Under the pieces are notes generated by a model, which was not told the DNA's origin, ran no database searches, and saw nothing but the letters and a program-made list of their open reading frames with translations. A stretch of DNA of 64,000 nt, taken from Oscillibacter valericigenes Sjm18-20 (GTDB taxonomy: Bacteria > Bacillota > Clostridia > Oscillospirales > Oscillospiraceae). Made by a program: the position numbers and the translations under genes. Below are positions 1-8,663 of this stretch, in pieces (position 1 is the first letter of the stretch; every line of letters begins with the position of its first letter). The DNA is taken from NCBI GenBank assembly GCA_000283575.1, contig AP012044.1, forward strand, positions 620,001-684,000, read 5' to 3'.

Positions 1-55
1 GCTTTTTGATAATGGTGTGTTCGCGGCCGCCGCCGCCGATGACCAGAATGTTCAT
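1..55 (-). CDS. purD: Phosphoribosylamine-glycine ligase, N-terminal 18 codons (cut by window edge)
   Basis: The first codons of a minus-strand gene read MNILVIGGGGREHTIIKK, the nucleotide-binding start typical of PurD (GAR synthetase), which joins glycine to phosphoribosylamine with ATP in purine synthesis. The ATG is at 55 and has an AGGAGG-like ribosome site immediately upstream (about 59-66). It is the last visible gene of the pur operon, 182 bases after purH. The rest of the gene lies outside the window. Confidence 0.9.
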   Translation of the reverse strand, partial: MNILVIGGGGREHTIIKK

Positions 56-193
56 AAGGTCCTCCTCGTATGGAAATTTGCCTGGCAACTCAATTGAAGT
101 GGGCTTTGCGGCAAATGTATCTCCGTCTTTCTCCGACGCAAAGTAAGCGAAGCGTTTGCGGAGGAAGAGGAAGAGCAAGGGAGCAAAAGAGGT

Positions 194-211
194 TTTCGCC
201 GAAAGGCGGAA
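194..211. other. Small GAAA-loop hairpin in the purH-purD gap
   Basis: The 182-base gap between purH and purD contains a short hairpin (CGCC, GAAA loop, GGCG, extended by A-T pairs). A second imperfect stem lies around 136-165 (GACGCAAA with TTTGCG). No gene is visible in the gap. The stems may be mRNA-processing or partial-termination structures between the two genes. Function is unknown. Confidence 0.3.
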
Positions 212-237
212 TCGGATGGAGCGGACTTTGCGATGAC

Positions 238-1416
238 TCAGTGGTGGAACAGACGCATGCCTGTAAAGCACATAACCATCCCGTACCGGTTCGCCGTGGC
301 GATCACATGGTCGTCCCGAATGGAGCCGCCCGGCTCCGCGATGAACTGCACGCCGGACTTGCGCGCCCGCTCCACGTTGTCCCCAAAGGGGAAGAACGCA
401 TCAGACCCGCAGGTGACGCCGGTCTGGGCGGCGATCCACTCTTTTTTCTCCGCCGCCGTCAGGGCCTCGGGCCGCGTTTTAAATGTGTTCTGCCATACGC
501 CGTCGGCCAAGATGTCCTCGTATTCCCCGGAGGTATAAATGTCGATGGCGTTGTCCCGGTCTGGGCGGCGGATGTCCTCCGTAAAAGGCAGGGCCAGAAC
601 CTTGGGGTGCTGCCGCAGGGCCCAGTTGTCTGCCTTGCTCCCGGCGAGACGGGTGCAGTGGATGCGGCTTTGCTGGCCCGCGCCGATGCCGATGGCCTGT
701 CCGTCCTTCACGTAGCACACGGAGTTGGACTGGGTGTATTTCAGCGTGATCAGCGCCAGCAGCATGTCAGTCTTCGCACTTTCCGGCAGGGTTTTGTTTT
801 CCGTGACGATGTTGCGGAGTAATGTCTCATCAATTCCAAACTCGTTTCGGCCTTGTTCAAAAGTGACGCCGAACACGTCCTTCCGCTCCGTGGGGGCGGG
901 GATGTAGTCCGGGTCGATCTGGACAATGTTGTAATTGCCCTTCTTCTTCGTTTTCAGAATTTCCAGCGCCTCGGGGGTGTAGCCCGGGGCAATCACGCCG
1001 TCGGACACCTCCGGCTTGAGATAGGCTGCGGTGGCCGCGTCGCACACGTCGGACAGTGCCGCCCAGTCGCCGTAAGAGCTGAGCCGGTCGGCGCCCCGGG
1101 CGCGGATATAGGCGCAGGCCAGGGGTGTGAGATCCGCGCTGCCGTCCACGAAGTACATCTGCTTTTCAACGGTGCTCAGGGGCTTTCCCACAGCGGCGCC
1201 GGCGGGGGAGACATGCTTGAAGCTGGCGGCGGAGGGAAGATGCGTGGCGGATTTCAGTTCCTTTACCAGCTGCCAGGAATTCAGCGCGTCCAGAAAATTG
1301 ATATAGCCTGGCTTGCCGCCCAGAACGGCGATGGGCAGATTACCGCCGTCCCGCATGAAGATACGGGACGGTTTCTGATTGGGGTTACAGCCGTATTTCA
1401 GTTCCAGTTCGTTCAT
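238..1416 (-). CDS. purH: AICAR formyltransferase, stand-alone (no IMP cyclohydrolase domain)
   Basis: The 392-residue product transfers a formyl group from 10-formyl-tetrahydrofolate to AICAR, the penultimate purine step. It carries the catalytic Lys-His pair in FKHVSPAG (K67, H68). Classical PurH is about 510-520 residues, with an N-terminal MGS-like IMP cyclohydrolase domain of about 200 residues. Here the protein begins directly with the transformylase part (MNELELKYG), as in the stand-alone clostridial form. The start was chosen for the AAAGGAG site just before the ATG at 1416; an in-frame upstream extension to 1485 lacks family similarity. It follows purN by 14 bases. The IMP cyclohydrolase activity must be encoded elsewhere. 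Confidence 0.93.
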   Translation of the reverse strand: MNELELKYGCNPNQKPSRIFMRDGGNLPIAVLGGKPGYINFLDALNSWQLVKELKSATHLPSAASFKHVSPAGAAVGKPLSTVEKQMYFVDGSADLTPLACAYIRARGADRLSSYGDWAALSDVCDAATAAYLKPEVSDGVIAPGYTPEALEILKTKKKGNYNIVQIDPDYIPAPTERKDVFGVTFEQGRNEFGIDETLLRNIVTENKTLPESAKTDMLLALITLKYTQSNSVCYVKDGQAIGIGAGQQSRIHCTRLAGSKADNWALRQHPKVLALPFTEDIRRPDRDNAIDIYTSGEYEDILADGVWQNTFKTRPEALTAAEKKEWIAAQTGVTCGSDAFFPFGDNVERARKSGVQFIAEPGGSIRDDHVIATANRYGMVMCFTGMRLFHH

Positions 1417-1430
1417 ATGCCTCTCCTTTA

Positions 1431-2027
1431 CTACTGACTGAGTTGTTCGCACAAAGCCTCCACCGCCCGGGGAAGCAGCACCCATTCGGCTTGCTCCATC
1501 ACCCGGCGCTGGAGGGTTTCCGGTGTGTCGCTTGGCAGGACCTCCACCGCTTTTTGCAGCAGGATGCGCCCGCCGTCCGGAATCTCATTTACCAGATGGA
1601 CCGTGGCCCCGGTGAGTTTGACTCCGCGACTGAGAGCCGCCTCGTGGACGCGGAGTCCGTAAAACCCCTTGCCGCAGAACGCGGGAATGAGGGAGGGGTG
1701 AATATTTACGATCCGCTCCGGCCACCGGGATACAAAATCCGCGGAGAGGATGGACAGAAACCCTGCCAGAACAATGAGATCGACATGGTATTCCTTCAGG
1801 CAGGCGGCGAGGGCGGCTTCAAAACCCGCCTGACCCAGCTCCTTTCGGGACAGGGTCAGGGCGGGGACGCCATGCTTCTTTGCCCGCTCCGCAGCGTAGG
1901 CTCCGGTGGTGCCGGAGACCACCAGGACGATCTCCCCGTGGGGGATGCGTCCGCTCTCCCGGGCATTGAGCAGGGCCTCCAGATTCGTGCCGCCGCCGGA
2001 GACCAGCACGGCGACACGCTTCAGCAT
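1431..2027 (-). CDS. purN: Phosphoribosylglycinamide formyltransferase
   Basis: GAR transformylase using 10-formyl-THF, 198 residues, the usual PurN length. It opens with a Rossmann-type start ([16 protein letters not shown]) and contains the catalytic set Asn108, His110 ([10 protein letters not shown]) and Asp151 (IPDGG). The ATG at 2027 overlaps the end of purM by 7 bases, so translation is probably coupled. A longer in-frame ORF upstream (to 2258) is only the shadow of purM. One oddity is CGKGFYG after IPAF, where most PurN proteins have xGxxxYG with a slightly different lead. Confidence 0.94.
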   Translation of the reverse strand: MLKRVAVLVSGGGTNLEALLNARESGRIPHGEIVLVVSGTTGAYAAERAKKHGVPALTLSRKELGQAGFEAALAACLKEYHVDLIVLAGFLSILSADFVSRWPERIVNIHPSLIPAFCGKGFYGLRVHEAALSRGVKLTGATVHLVNEIPDGGRILLQKAVEVLPSDTPETLQRRVMEQAEWVLLPRAVEALCEQLSQ

Positions 2028-3055
2028 AGATTCACCTTTTCCCCGCCGGAGACGATTTCCCCGATGGCATAGGCGGCGCAGCTGGCGGCGCGGAGGGCTT
2101 CCAGCGCCCTGTCGGCGGTCCCTTTGGACACGACGACCGTCATCCCCACGCCCATGTTGTAGGTGTTGAACATCTCCCGCTCCGGGACGCGGCCCATGGA
2201 GGCCAGCATTTTGAAAATGGGAGGTGTTTTCAAAACGGCTTTTTCGATTTTTGCGCACAGGCCGTCGGGGACGGACCGGGGGATGTTCTCAAAAAAGCCG
2301 CCGCCGGTGATGTGGCTGACGCCGTGAATCTCCGCGGCGTCCAGCGCGGCCAGGACAGGCTTTACATAGAGCTTGGTGGGGGTAAGCAGCGCCTCGCCCA
2401 GAGTCTCGCCCAGCTCGTCGGAATAGAGATTCAGGTTGGCGTGCCCCACATTAAAAACTTTCCGTACGAGAGAATAGCCGTTGGAGTGGATGCCGGAGGA
2501 GGGGAGGCCCAGAATCACGTCGCCCGGCTGCATTTTGCCATGGTCAATGACTTTGGGTTTATCCACAAGTCCCACGGAGAAGCCCGCCAGATCATAGTCG
2601 TCCGCGGCCATGATGCCGGGGTGCTCGGCGGTCTCGCCGCCGATGAGGGCGCAGCCGGACTGGACGCAGCCCTCCGCCACGCCGGAGACGATGGTGGCCA
2701 CCTTTTTCGGATCGTTCTTGCCAATGGCGATATAGTCCAGAAAAAAGAGGGGCTTTGCGCCGCAGCAGATAATATCGTTGACGCACATGGCCACGCAGTC
2801 GATGCCGACGGTGTCGTGCTTGTCCAGCAGCTGTGCAATGCGGAGTTTGGTGCCTACGCCGTCGGTGCCGGAGACCAGCATTGGCTCCTGCATGCCCGCA
2901 AAGTCCGGGGCAAACAGGCCGCCGAAGCCGCCAAGATCCGAGACCACACCGGGAATAAACGTGCGTGCCACGTCCTTTTTCATCAGCTGCACGCCCTTGT
3001 ATCCCGCCTCAATATCCACGCCGGCGGCGCGGTAGCTGTCGGAAAAACTACGCAT
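2021..3055 (-). CDS. purM: Phosphoribosylformylglycinamidine cyclo-ligase (AIR synthetase)
   Basis: A 344-residue PurM, which makes aminoimidazole ribotide from FGAM with ATP. Recognisable parts are the N-terminal [18 protein letters not shown], the Gly-rich [21 protein letters not shown], and the C-terminal [14 protein letters not shown]. The ATG at 3055 has GAGGAGG 9 bases upstream and overlaps the purF stop region (purF ends at 3048). No purL or purS gene is present nearby, so FGAM synthetase is encoded elsewhere. Confidence 0.95.
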   Translation of the reverse strand: MRSFSDSYRAAGVDIEAGYKGVQLMKKDVARTFIPGVVSDLGGFGGLFAPDFAGMQEPMLVSGTDGVGTKLRIAQLLDKHDTVGIDCVAMCVNDIICCGAKPLFFLDYIAIGKNDPKKVATIVSGVAEGCVQSGCALIGGETAEHPGIMAADDYDLAGFSVGLVDKPKVIDHGKMQPGDVILGLPSSGIHSNGYSLVRKVFNVGHANLNLYSDELGETLGEALLTPTKLYVKPVLAALDAAEIHGVSHITGGGFFENIPRSVPDGLCAKIEKAVLKTPPIFKMLASMGRVPEREMFNTYNMGVGMTVVVSKGTADRALEALRAASCAAYAIGEIVSGGEKVNLC

Positions 3056-4517
3056 GGCTGTCCTCCTCGTTTTCGCTGATCTTTTTTTCAAACCGGTCCT
3101 TGCCCCCGGAGGGAATGCCGGTGGCGTATCCGCCGCCGAAGCAGGCGGTGCAGAAGCCGGGGGCCGTTTGGTCCGCCAGCTTTTCTACATCGGAAAGGCT
3201 CAGGTATCCAAGAGAATCCGCCCCGATGAGCTCCGCGATCTCCTCCACGGAGTGGTTGGCGGCAATGAGCTTGCTGGTATCGTCGATGTCCGTTCCGTAA
3301 TAGCAGGCGGACACAAAGGGCGGCGCGGAGATGCGCATATGGACTTCTCTGGCGCCGGCGGCGCGGAGCAGGTTTACGATGCGCCGGGAGGTGGTTCCGC
3401 GGACGATGGAGTCATCCACCAGCACCACCCGCTTGCCCTCCACAGCGGTGCGGATGGGGTTGAGCTTGATGTTGACCTCGTTTTCCCGCATGGCCTGCGT
3501 GGGGGAGATGAAGGTGCGGCCGATATATTTGTTTTTGATAAAGCCCTGGGCATAGGGGATGCCGGACTGGCGGGCATAGCCCAGAGCCGCGTCCAGTCCC
3601 GAGTCGGGAACGCCCACCACAACGTCAGCCTGAACAGGGTGATCCAGCGCCAGAAACGCCCCCGCCCGCTGCCGGGCGGTCTGGACGCTGCTGCCGTCAA
3701 TCACGGAATCGGGCCGGGCAAAGTAGATGAACTCGAAAACGCACAGCTTCCGCTCGGCGGAGCCGCAGCGGCGGGTATCGGAGCGGACGCCGTTCTTGTC
3801 CGCCACCACGATCTCGCCGGGCTGGATATCCCGCTCAAATTTTGCGCCGATGGCGTCCAGCGCGCAGGACTCCGAAGCAAAAACCACATCGCCGTTCTTC
3901 AGACTGCCTATGCACAAAGGCCGGAAGCCGTGAGGATCCCGGACGGCAATCAGCTTGCTGGGAGAGGACAGCACCAGGGAATAGGCCCCTTCGATGCGGT
4001 CCATGGCGGCGTAAACGGCCTCTTCAATGGAGCGCTGCCTGAGCCGCTCCTGCACGATGATATAGGCGATGACCTCCGTGTCGGAGGTGGTCTGGAAAAT
4101 GGAACCCCGGGACTCCAGTTCCTCCCGCAACTCATGGGCGTTGGTGAGGTTTCCGTTGTGGGCAAGGGCCATGCGGCCCTTGTGGTGATTGACGAGGATG
4201 GGCTGGACGTTTCGCTTGTTGTCGCACCCGGTGGTGCCGTAGCGCACATGACCCACGGCGATGTTGCCATGCCCCAGAGGCTTTAGATGTTCCGGCGTGA
4301 ACACATCGCCCACCAGCCCCACGTCCCGATAGGAGGAGAACACCCCGTCGTCGTTCACTACGATGCCGCAGCTCTCCTGCCCCCGATGCTGCAAGGCGTA
4401 CAGCGCATAATAGCTGAGGGAGGCCACGTCCCGCGGCTCTTTGCCAAATACCCCGAAAACGCCGCATTCCTCATGGAGATGGCGGGCCGGGACCCAAATA
4501 CCTTCAGTTCGCGTCAT
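3048..4517 (-). CDS. purF: Amidophosphoribosyltransferase
   Basis: First committed purine enzyme: PRPP plus glutamine to phosphoribosylamine. 489 residues. The Ntn-hydrolase nucleophile is Cys18 ([11 protein letters not shown]), so a 17-residue propeptide would be removed, as in the Bacillus-type enzyme. The PRPP loop is present ([13 protein letters not shown]). Cys residues near the C-terminus ([11 protein letters not shown]) fit the iron-sulfur-containing, Bacillus-like class. The start at 4517 lies inside the 3' end of purC (overlap of 14 bases) and has only a weak Shine-Dalgarno, suggesting coupled translation. Confidence 0.95.
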   Translation of the reverse strand: MTRTEGIWVPARHLHEECGVFGVFGKEPRDVASLSYYALYALQHRGQESCGIVVNDDGVFSSYRDVGLVGDVFTPEHLKPLGHGNIAVGHVRYGTTGCDNKRNVQPILVNHHKGRMALAHNGNLTNAHELREELESRGSIFQTTSDTEVIAYIIVQERLRQRSIEEAVYAAMDRIEGAYSLVLSSPSKLIAVRDPHGFRPLCIGSLKNGDVVFASESCALDAIGAKFERDIQPGEIVVADKNGVRSDTRRCGSAERKLCVFEFIYFARPDSVIDGSSVQTARQRAGAFLALDHPVQADVVVGVPDSGLDAALGYARQSGIPYAQGFIKNKYIGRTFISPTQAMRENEVNIKLNPIRTAVEGKRVVLVDDSIVRGTTSRRIVNLLRAAGAREVHMRISAPPFVSACYYGTDIDDTSKLIAANHSVEEIAELIGADSLGYLSLSDVEKLADQTAPGFCTACFGGGYATGIPSGGKDRFEKKISENEEDSHA

Positions 4518-5223
4518 GGGCTTTCATTCTCTTCATAACTTCGGCATAGGCGTCTTCCACGCCTCCCATGTCCCGGCGGAACCGGTCCTTGTCCAGCTTT
4601 TCATGGGTTTTGCTGTCCCAAAGACGGCAGGTGTCGGGGCTGATCTCGTCCGCCAGAATCACGGTGCCGTCGGAGGTTTTGCCGAATTCCAGCTTGAAGT
4701 CCACCAGCGTGACGCCGCAGTCCGCCCAGAACGCTTTTAAAACGTCGTTGACGGCAAAGGCATATTTCTTGATTGTCTCGATCTCCTCTTTTGTGGCCAG
4801 TTTCAGGGCCAAAGCGTGGTACTCGTTCAGCAGGGGGTCATCCAGAGGGTCGCTTTTATAGGAGAACTCAATGGTGGGCGCGTCGAATACGATGCCCTCC
4901 TCCACGCCGTACCGTTTGGCGAAAGAGCCAGCGGAGATGTTGCGGATAATGACCTCCAGAGGGACGATGGAGACCTTTTTCACCAGAGTCTCCCGCTGGG
5001 AAAGCTCCTGAACGAAGTGAGTGGGAATGCCCGCCTTTTCCATACGCTGCATGAAATAGTTGGTCATCTGGTTATTGATGACGCCTTTGCCCACGATGGT
5101 GCCCTTTTTCGCCCCGTTGAAAGCGGTGGCGTCGTCCTTGTAGTCCACGATGTAGCGCTCGGGGTCGTCGGTTTTGAATACTTTTTTGGCCTTGCCCTCG
5201 TAAATCTGTTCCAGCTTCTGCAT
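4504..5223 (-). CDS. purC: SAICAR synthetase
   Basis: Phosphoribosylaminoimidazole-succinocarboxamide synthase, which adds aspartate to CAIR. The 239-residue length and the N-terminal EQIYEGKAKKVFKTDD, together with DEISPDTCRLWD near residue 195, are diagnostic. The ATG at 5223 was chosen because family similarity begins there; AGGAG-like sequence lies 5-12 bases before it. It is 48 bases downstream of purE and overlaps purF. Confidence 0.95.
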   Translation of the reverse strand: MQKLEQIYEGKAKKVFKTDDPERYIVDYKDDATAFNGAKKGTIVGKGVINNQMTNYFMQRMEKAGIPTHFVQELSQRETLVKKVSIVPLEVIIRNISAGSFAKRYGVEEGIVFDAPTIEFSYKSDPLDDPLLNEYHALALKLATKEEIETIKKYAFAVNDVLKAFWADCGVTLVDFKLEFGKTSDGTVILADEISPDTCRLWDSKTHEKLDKDRFRRDMGGVEDAYAEVMKRMKAHDAN

Positions 5224-5271
5224 ATTGTATTCCTCCCAAAATAGTTTGAGTTTCTTTTTGTTGGATGACAC

Positions 5272-5769
5272 TTAGCCGTTTTTCAGCTCAGCTTGCAGCT
5301 TTTCCTCTTTTTCGGCGATCTGGGCCGCCATGGCCGAGCGCGCCGCGTCCAGCCGGGCGGCAAGCGCGTCGTCGGAAACCGCCAAAATCTGCGCCGCCAG
5401 CACCGCTGCGTTTTTCGCTCCGTTGATGGCCACGGTGGCTACCGGAATACCGCCGGGCATCTGGACGGTGGCGAGAAGGGCGTCCAGCCCGTCCATGGCA
5501 CCGCCCTTCATGGGGATGCCCACCACCGGCAAAGTGCAGTTGCCCGCAAAGGCCCCCGCCAGATGGGCGGCCATGCCCGCGGCGCAGATCAGCACGCCAA
5601 AGCCGCTGGCCCGGGCGTTTTTGGCGAACTGGGCTGCCTGAACCGGAGTGCGGTGGGCGCTGAGAATGTGAGCTTCATAGGGAATACCAAAGTCCTCCAG
5701 CTGCCGGCAGGCCGCCTTGACCACAGGCCAGTCGCTGTCGCTGCCCATAATTACGGCAACTTTTTTCAT
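5272..5769 (-). CDS. purE: N5-carboxyaminoimidazole ribonucleotide mutase
   Basis: A 165-residue PurE (class I length). It shows the signature MGSDSDWPVVKAA at the N-terminus and the SAHRTP loop around residues 44-49, followed by CAAGMAAHLAGAFAG. It converts N5-CAIR to CAIR, implying a PurK elsewhere if this is truly class I. The ATG at 5769 follows a GAGGAGAACG ribosome site. It is the first biosynthetic gene, 70 bases after the GntR regulator on the same strand, so the two are probably co-transcribed. Confidence 0.95.
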   Translation of the reverse strand: MKKVAVIMGSDSDWPVVKAACRQLEDFGIPYEAHILSAHRTPVQAAQFAKNARASGFGVLICAAGMAAHLAGAFAGNCTLPVVGIPMKGGAMDGLDALLATVQMPGGIPVATVAINGAKNAAVLAAQILAVSDDALAARLDAARSAMAAQIAEKEEKLQAELKNG

Positions 5770-5839
5770 ATTCGTTCTCCTCTTTCTTTTAGCGCGGCCA
5801 TATGCCGCAGAGTTCAAACGGTCCCGGATAAAAGCTGCG

Positions 5840-6565
5840 TCAGAGCTTTTTGCGCATGACGGTCAGGTTGAAAATGCCGTCTATAAAATACTCGTTGGAG
5901 CAGAACACCGGTTTTCCGTCGATGTCGAAGTCCACCTCGTCCATATTCAAAAGCGGTGTGCCTATGGGAATAGAAAAAATTTCCGCCAGGGCCGGGTCCG
6001 CCGCCGCGGGACGCACGTTCGTCAGGTCCATATAGGGGATTATCCCGCAGAACTGGCGCAGGAAGTGAAAGATGGGGAGCTTAAAGTCCTTAATGGTGTA
6101 TTTTCCCTTTGCCAGCGCTTTTTCCACAATGTCCTCGCAGTAGATGGCGGGCTTCCCGTCGGCGGTGCAGAGCCGGGAGATGCGGATAATGGGCGCGCCC
6201 ACCGGAAGATGGAGCTGCTCTGCAATTTTTTCATCCGCTTCGCCGTCAGACACCCGGACGAAGGCCACCGCGGCCTTGTGGCCACTCTGGTTAATCATGT
6301 CCAAAAATTCCAGTTCAATGTCCATACGGGTCTGGACACGCAGAACGTGGCGGTTGATGATTGTTCCCACACCGTGGCGGCGGGTGATGAATCCCTCTCG
6401 CTCCAGCGAAGCCAGAATGTCCCGCAGCTGGGTGCGGCTGATGCCCATTTTCTCCGCCAGCACGCTCTCGCGGGGCAGGCGTTCGCAGTTGGAGTATGCT
6501 CCATCCCGCATGGCAATCAGCAGCTGGGTGCGGATGGTCCTGGATTGCGGAATCTGACTGCTCAT
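5840..6565 (-). CDS. GntR/HutC-family transcriptional regulator with UTRA domain
   Basis: A 241-residue regulator. An N-terminal winged helix spans about residues 10-75 (RLPRESVLAEKMGISRTQLRDILASLEREGF). A UTRA ligand-binding domain covers roughly residues 90-235 (IIRISRLCTADGKPAIYCEDIV). The ATG at 6565 has GAGGTG six bases upstream; the in-frame GTG at 6574 would overlap that ribosome site and is less likely. It is the promoter-proximal gene of the purine operon, and two palindromic sites sit over the promoter, which suggests autoregulated control of purine synthesis. The effector is unknown; a phosphorylated sugar or nucleotide precursor such as PRPP is only a guess. Confidence 0.88.
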   Translation of the reverse strand: MSSQIPQSRTIRTQLLIAMRDGAYSNCERLPRESVLAEKMGISRTQLRDILASLEREGFITRRHGVGTIINRHVLRVQTRMDIELEFLDMINQSGHKAAVAFVRVSDGEADEKIAEQLHLPVGAPIIRISRLCTADGKPAIYCEDIVEKALAKGKYTIKDFKLPIFHFLRQFCGIIPYMDLTNVRPAAADPALAEIFSIPIGTPLLNMDEVDFDIDGKPVFCSNEYFIDGIFNLTVMRKKL

Positions 6566-6607
6566 ATTGCTCACCTCATTAACAAATCAAATGGCTGTAA
6601 TTTCAAT

Positions 6608-6632
6608 AGGTAATACCTTAAAGGTCATACCT
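6608..6632. promoter_or_regulatory. Tandem palindromic operators at the pur operon promoter
   Basis: Two copies of the palindrome AGGTNATACCT lie at 6608-6618 and 6622-6632, 14 bases apart. On the minus strand the first copy begins directly after the -10 hexamer, so both cover the transcription start and early leader. This position is classical for repression. The GntR/HutC gene begins 43 bases further downstream, making it the likely binder. That assignment is inference. Confidence 0.75.
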
Positions 6633-6661
6633 ATTATATCCGCATTCTGAATCTGCCGCAA
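6633..6661 (-). promoter_or_regulatory. Promoter of gntR-purECFMNHD
   Basis: On the minus strand TTGCGG (6656-6661) and a perfect TATAAT (6633-6638) are separated by 17 bases, a sigma-A type promoter. It lies about 70 bases before the regulator start and touches the tandem operator. Confidence 0.8.
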
Positions 6662-6745
6662 CTGACAAAATTCACAGAATTCCCTGCTGCGTTTCTGCGG
6701 AGATTGTCTGCTGTGGCGGAGCGTTATTTTTGTGTAAATTACTGG

Positions 6746-6774
6746 TGGACATTTGTCCGCGGAAAGGTTATAAT
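6746..6774 (+). promoter_or_regulatory. Promoter of the shikimate kinase gene
   Basis: TGGACA (6746-6751), a 17-base spacer and TATAAT (6769-6774) precede the plus-strand kinase gene by about 110 bases. The leader contains a small TCCGCCT/AGGCGGA hairpin. Confidence 0.75.
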
Positions 6775-6885
6775 GGCACCTGTCAAATAGCCGCCGCTCC
6801 GCCTTTCAGGCGGACGTGAAAAAAGGATGGCCCGGGGCCGTTCGGCGCGTTTGATATTCCGACAAAGCATTTTAAGGAGGAACTT

Positions 6886-7404
6886 GTGAAAAATCTGATT
6901 CTGATCGGCATGCCCGGCACAGGCAAGAGCGCCGTGGGCAAGGCTCTGGCGGAGCGCCTGGGATATACGTTTGTGGATGTGGACGATGTGATCCGCCAAC
7001 GGACGGGCAAGACGCTGAAGGAACTGCTGCTGGAAATGGGCGTGGACGATTTTGTGGTGCTGGAGGGAAAGGTCGGCGAAAGTCTTGATCTTCAGGATAC
7101 AGTGATCGCCACCGGCGGCAGCATGGTGCTCTCCGGGGGAGCGATGGAAAATATGCGGAAAAACGGCGTTTCCATCTGGCTGGAGACGCCTCTGCGGGAG
7201 ATCGAGGACCGAATGCCGGAGGACCTGTGGGACCGGGGCATCGCCGCACCGCGGGATATGTCCATTCGAGAAATCTACCGCCAGAGGGAGCCACTGTACG
7301 CAAAGTATGCCGATATGATTGTCGTCAGCCGGGAGGGCGAGGATGCCACCGCGCGGCAGGTGGAACAGGTGATGCGCACCGTGGGCATGAGCCTCAGGAA
7401 TTGA
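6886..7404 (+). CDS. aroK: Shikimate kinase
   Basis: A 172-residue P-loop kinase that phosphorylates shikimate in aromatic amino acid synthesis. Walker A is GMPGTGKS (residues 8-15). The shikimate-binding acidic motif VDVDDVI is near residue 33 and the ATGGSMVL glycine motif near residue 77. The start is a GTG with AAGGAGG six bases upstream. It stands alone, with its own promoter and no other aro genes nearby. Some small clostridial proteins of this shape act on other substrates, so the specificity is probable rather than certain. Confidence 0.85.
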   Translation: MKNLILIGMPGTGKSAVGKALAERLGYTFVDVDDVIRQRTGKTLKELLLEMGVDDFVVLEGKVGESLDLQDTVIATGGSMVLSGGAMENMRKNGVSIWLETPLREIEDRMPEDLWDRGIAAPRDMSIREIYRQREPLYAKYADMIVVSREGEDATARQVEQVMRTVGMSLRN

Positions 7405-7547
7405 CGGCGTGTTCTGAGAGCGGTCAGCCCGGTATTTGAGCGAACATGGGCATAGCGCCGTAAAAGCGGCTTAGATATGCACGATTGCTCCGGGTTTTGC
7501 GCGATCAGTCATGTAGAAGTTCCATATTATTTGAAAAGAGGACCAAA

Positions 7548-7850
7548 GTGAACATCAAAGCGAAAAGAACAATCATGGTGATCTTGCTGTTTGCGGGCGT
7601 GGTTTGGAATTGCCTGTGCTTATTGGGGATAATCCCGCTTTCGTATTTTGCGCTTTCTGCGCTTGCTGTCGGGGGATACTCTTTGTCAATTATTTTCCTG
7701 CCCCTTCTGCTTCCGGCGCTTGCAAAGGCCGACGAGAAATCAGCTTTCTATCCTGAGCTTACATGGAGCGAAAAACGGTTGTCCGTGGTGATGCTTGCGC
7801 TGATTACCGCATGGGTAGTTACGCTGGCGGCCTGTATTGGCTGTTATTAG
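7548..7850 (+). CDS. Small membrane protein of unknown function
   Basis: A 100-residue protein with three predicted membrane segments (about residues 8-30, 33-58 and 78-97). A charged loop (KADEKSAFYPELTWSEKR) lies between the second and third. The start is a GTG at 7548 with AAGAGGA just upstream; a longer frame to 7485 has no ribosome site. It is followed by a strong terminator. I do not recognise the family. Confidence 0.6.
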   Translation: MNIKAKRTIMVILLFAGVVWNCLCLLGIIPLSYFALSALAVGGYSLSIIFLPLLLPALAKADEKSAFYPELTWSEKRLSVVMLALITAWVVTLAACIGCY

Positions 7851-7884
7851 GAGCATGCCCGCCTGCGGTCAACCGAATATAGTA

Positions 7885-7919
7885 CAAGCCCCTCGGTCCG
7901 TGGCGGACAGAGGGGCTTG
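7885..7919. terminator. Bidirectional terminator
   Basis: A 10-base perfect stem (CAAGCCCCTC/GAGGGGCTTG) encloses an inner GTCCG/CGGAC stem. It lies between the convergent small membrane gene and the Gre-like gene. Confidence 0.8.
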
Positions 7920-7991
7920 CATTTATGTACGCCCGCAAAGGGCGTCCGTTCTTTTTTGATCTGCGTTTCGGCCTGCTGCATTGGGAGGACC

Positions 7992-8498
7992 TCAGTAGCT
8001 GCTGATATCCAAAGACGCGTCGTCCGCACCTTTTTCAACGGACTGGATCGTCAGCTCATAACCGCGTCCCTCACCCAAATCCACATGGACGGTCTCCCCA
8101 GCCTTGTGGCCCAGTACCGCTCTGGCTACCGGAGACTCCTTGCTGATAAGGCCCTTTAGCGCGTCCTGACGCAACGTGGTGACAATGCGGATGGTCTGGG
8201 GCTTCTTTGTGGGCGCGGGGACGATGACCACCGTGTCGAACAGCCCCACGCAGTCCGCACCGGAGTCCTTGGGCCGGATGACTTTGGCTGTGCGGATCAT
8301 CTGCTGGAGATAGCGGATACGGCTGTCGTTTCGGTTTTTGTCCCGCTTGGCGCATTTGTACTCATAATTTTCACTGAGATCGCCAAAGCCCCGGGCGGTC
8401 TGCACATCCTCAATGAGCTTTGGACGCAGCACCGCGGTGCGGTAGGCGACCTCTTCCTTCATCTTCTGAATGTCCACTTCTGTCAGCTCGTCATACAC
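7992..8498 (-). CDS. GreA/GreB-family transcription elongation factor
   Basis: 168 residues. An N-terminal helical hairpin contains the conserved GDLSENYEYKCAKRDKNRND segment (about residues 39-58), which reaches into the RNA polymerase secondary channel with its acidic tip. A C-terminal FKBP-like domain follows (ISKESPVARAVLGHKAGETV). Gre factors rescue backtracked polymerase by stimulating RNA cleavage. The GTG start at 8498 follows AAGGAGG with 7 bases of spacing. It is slightly longer than canonical GreA (about 158) and may be a second Gre paralogue. Confidence 0.9.
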   Translation of the reverse strand: MYDELTEVDIQKMKEEVAYRTAVLRPKLIEDVQTARGFGDLSENYEYKCAKRDKNRNDSRIRYLQQMIRTAKVIRPKDSGADCVGLFDTVVIVPAPTKKPQTIRIVTTLRQDALKGLISKESPVARAVLGHKAGETVHVDLGEGRGYELTIQSVEKGADDASLDISSY

Positions 8499-8663
8499 AA
8501 AAAGACCTCCTTAGGGCAGCGCCGCACAATTTACATCCGCCGCCCTTAAAATGCGCCGCTTGTTTTTCGCCGCCTTGCGCCCGGAATTTGAATGGGTTTC
8601 GCTGTCCGCGCCAATTTCATAGAGCCCGACAAAAAGCCTGATTGTGCGATCGTGCGTCGGAAA

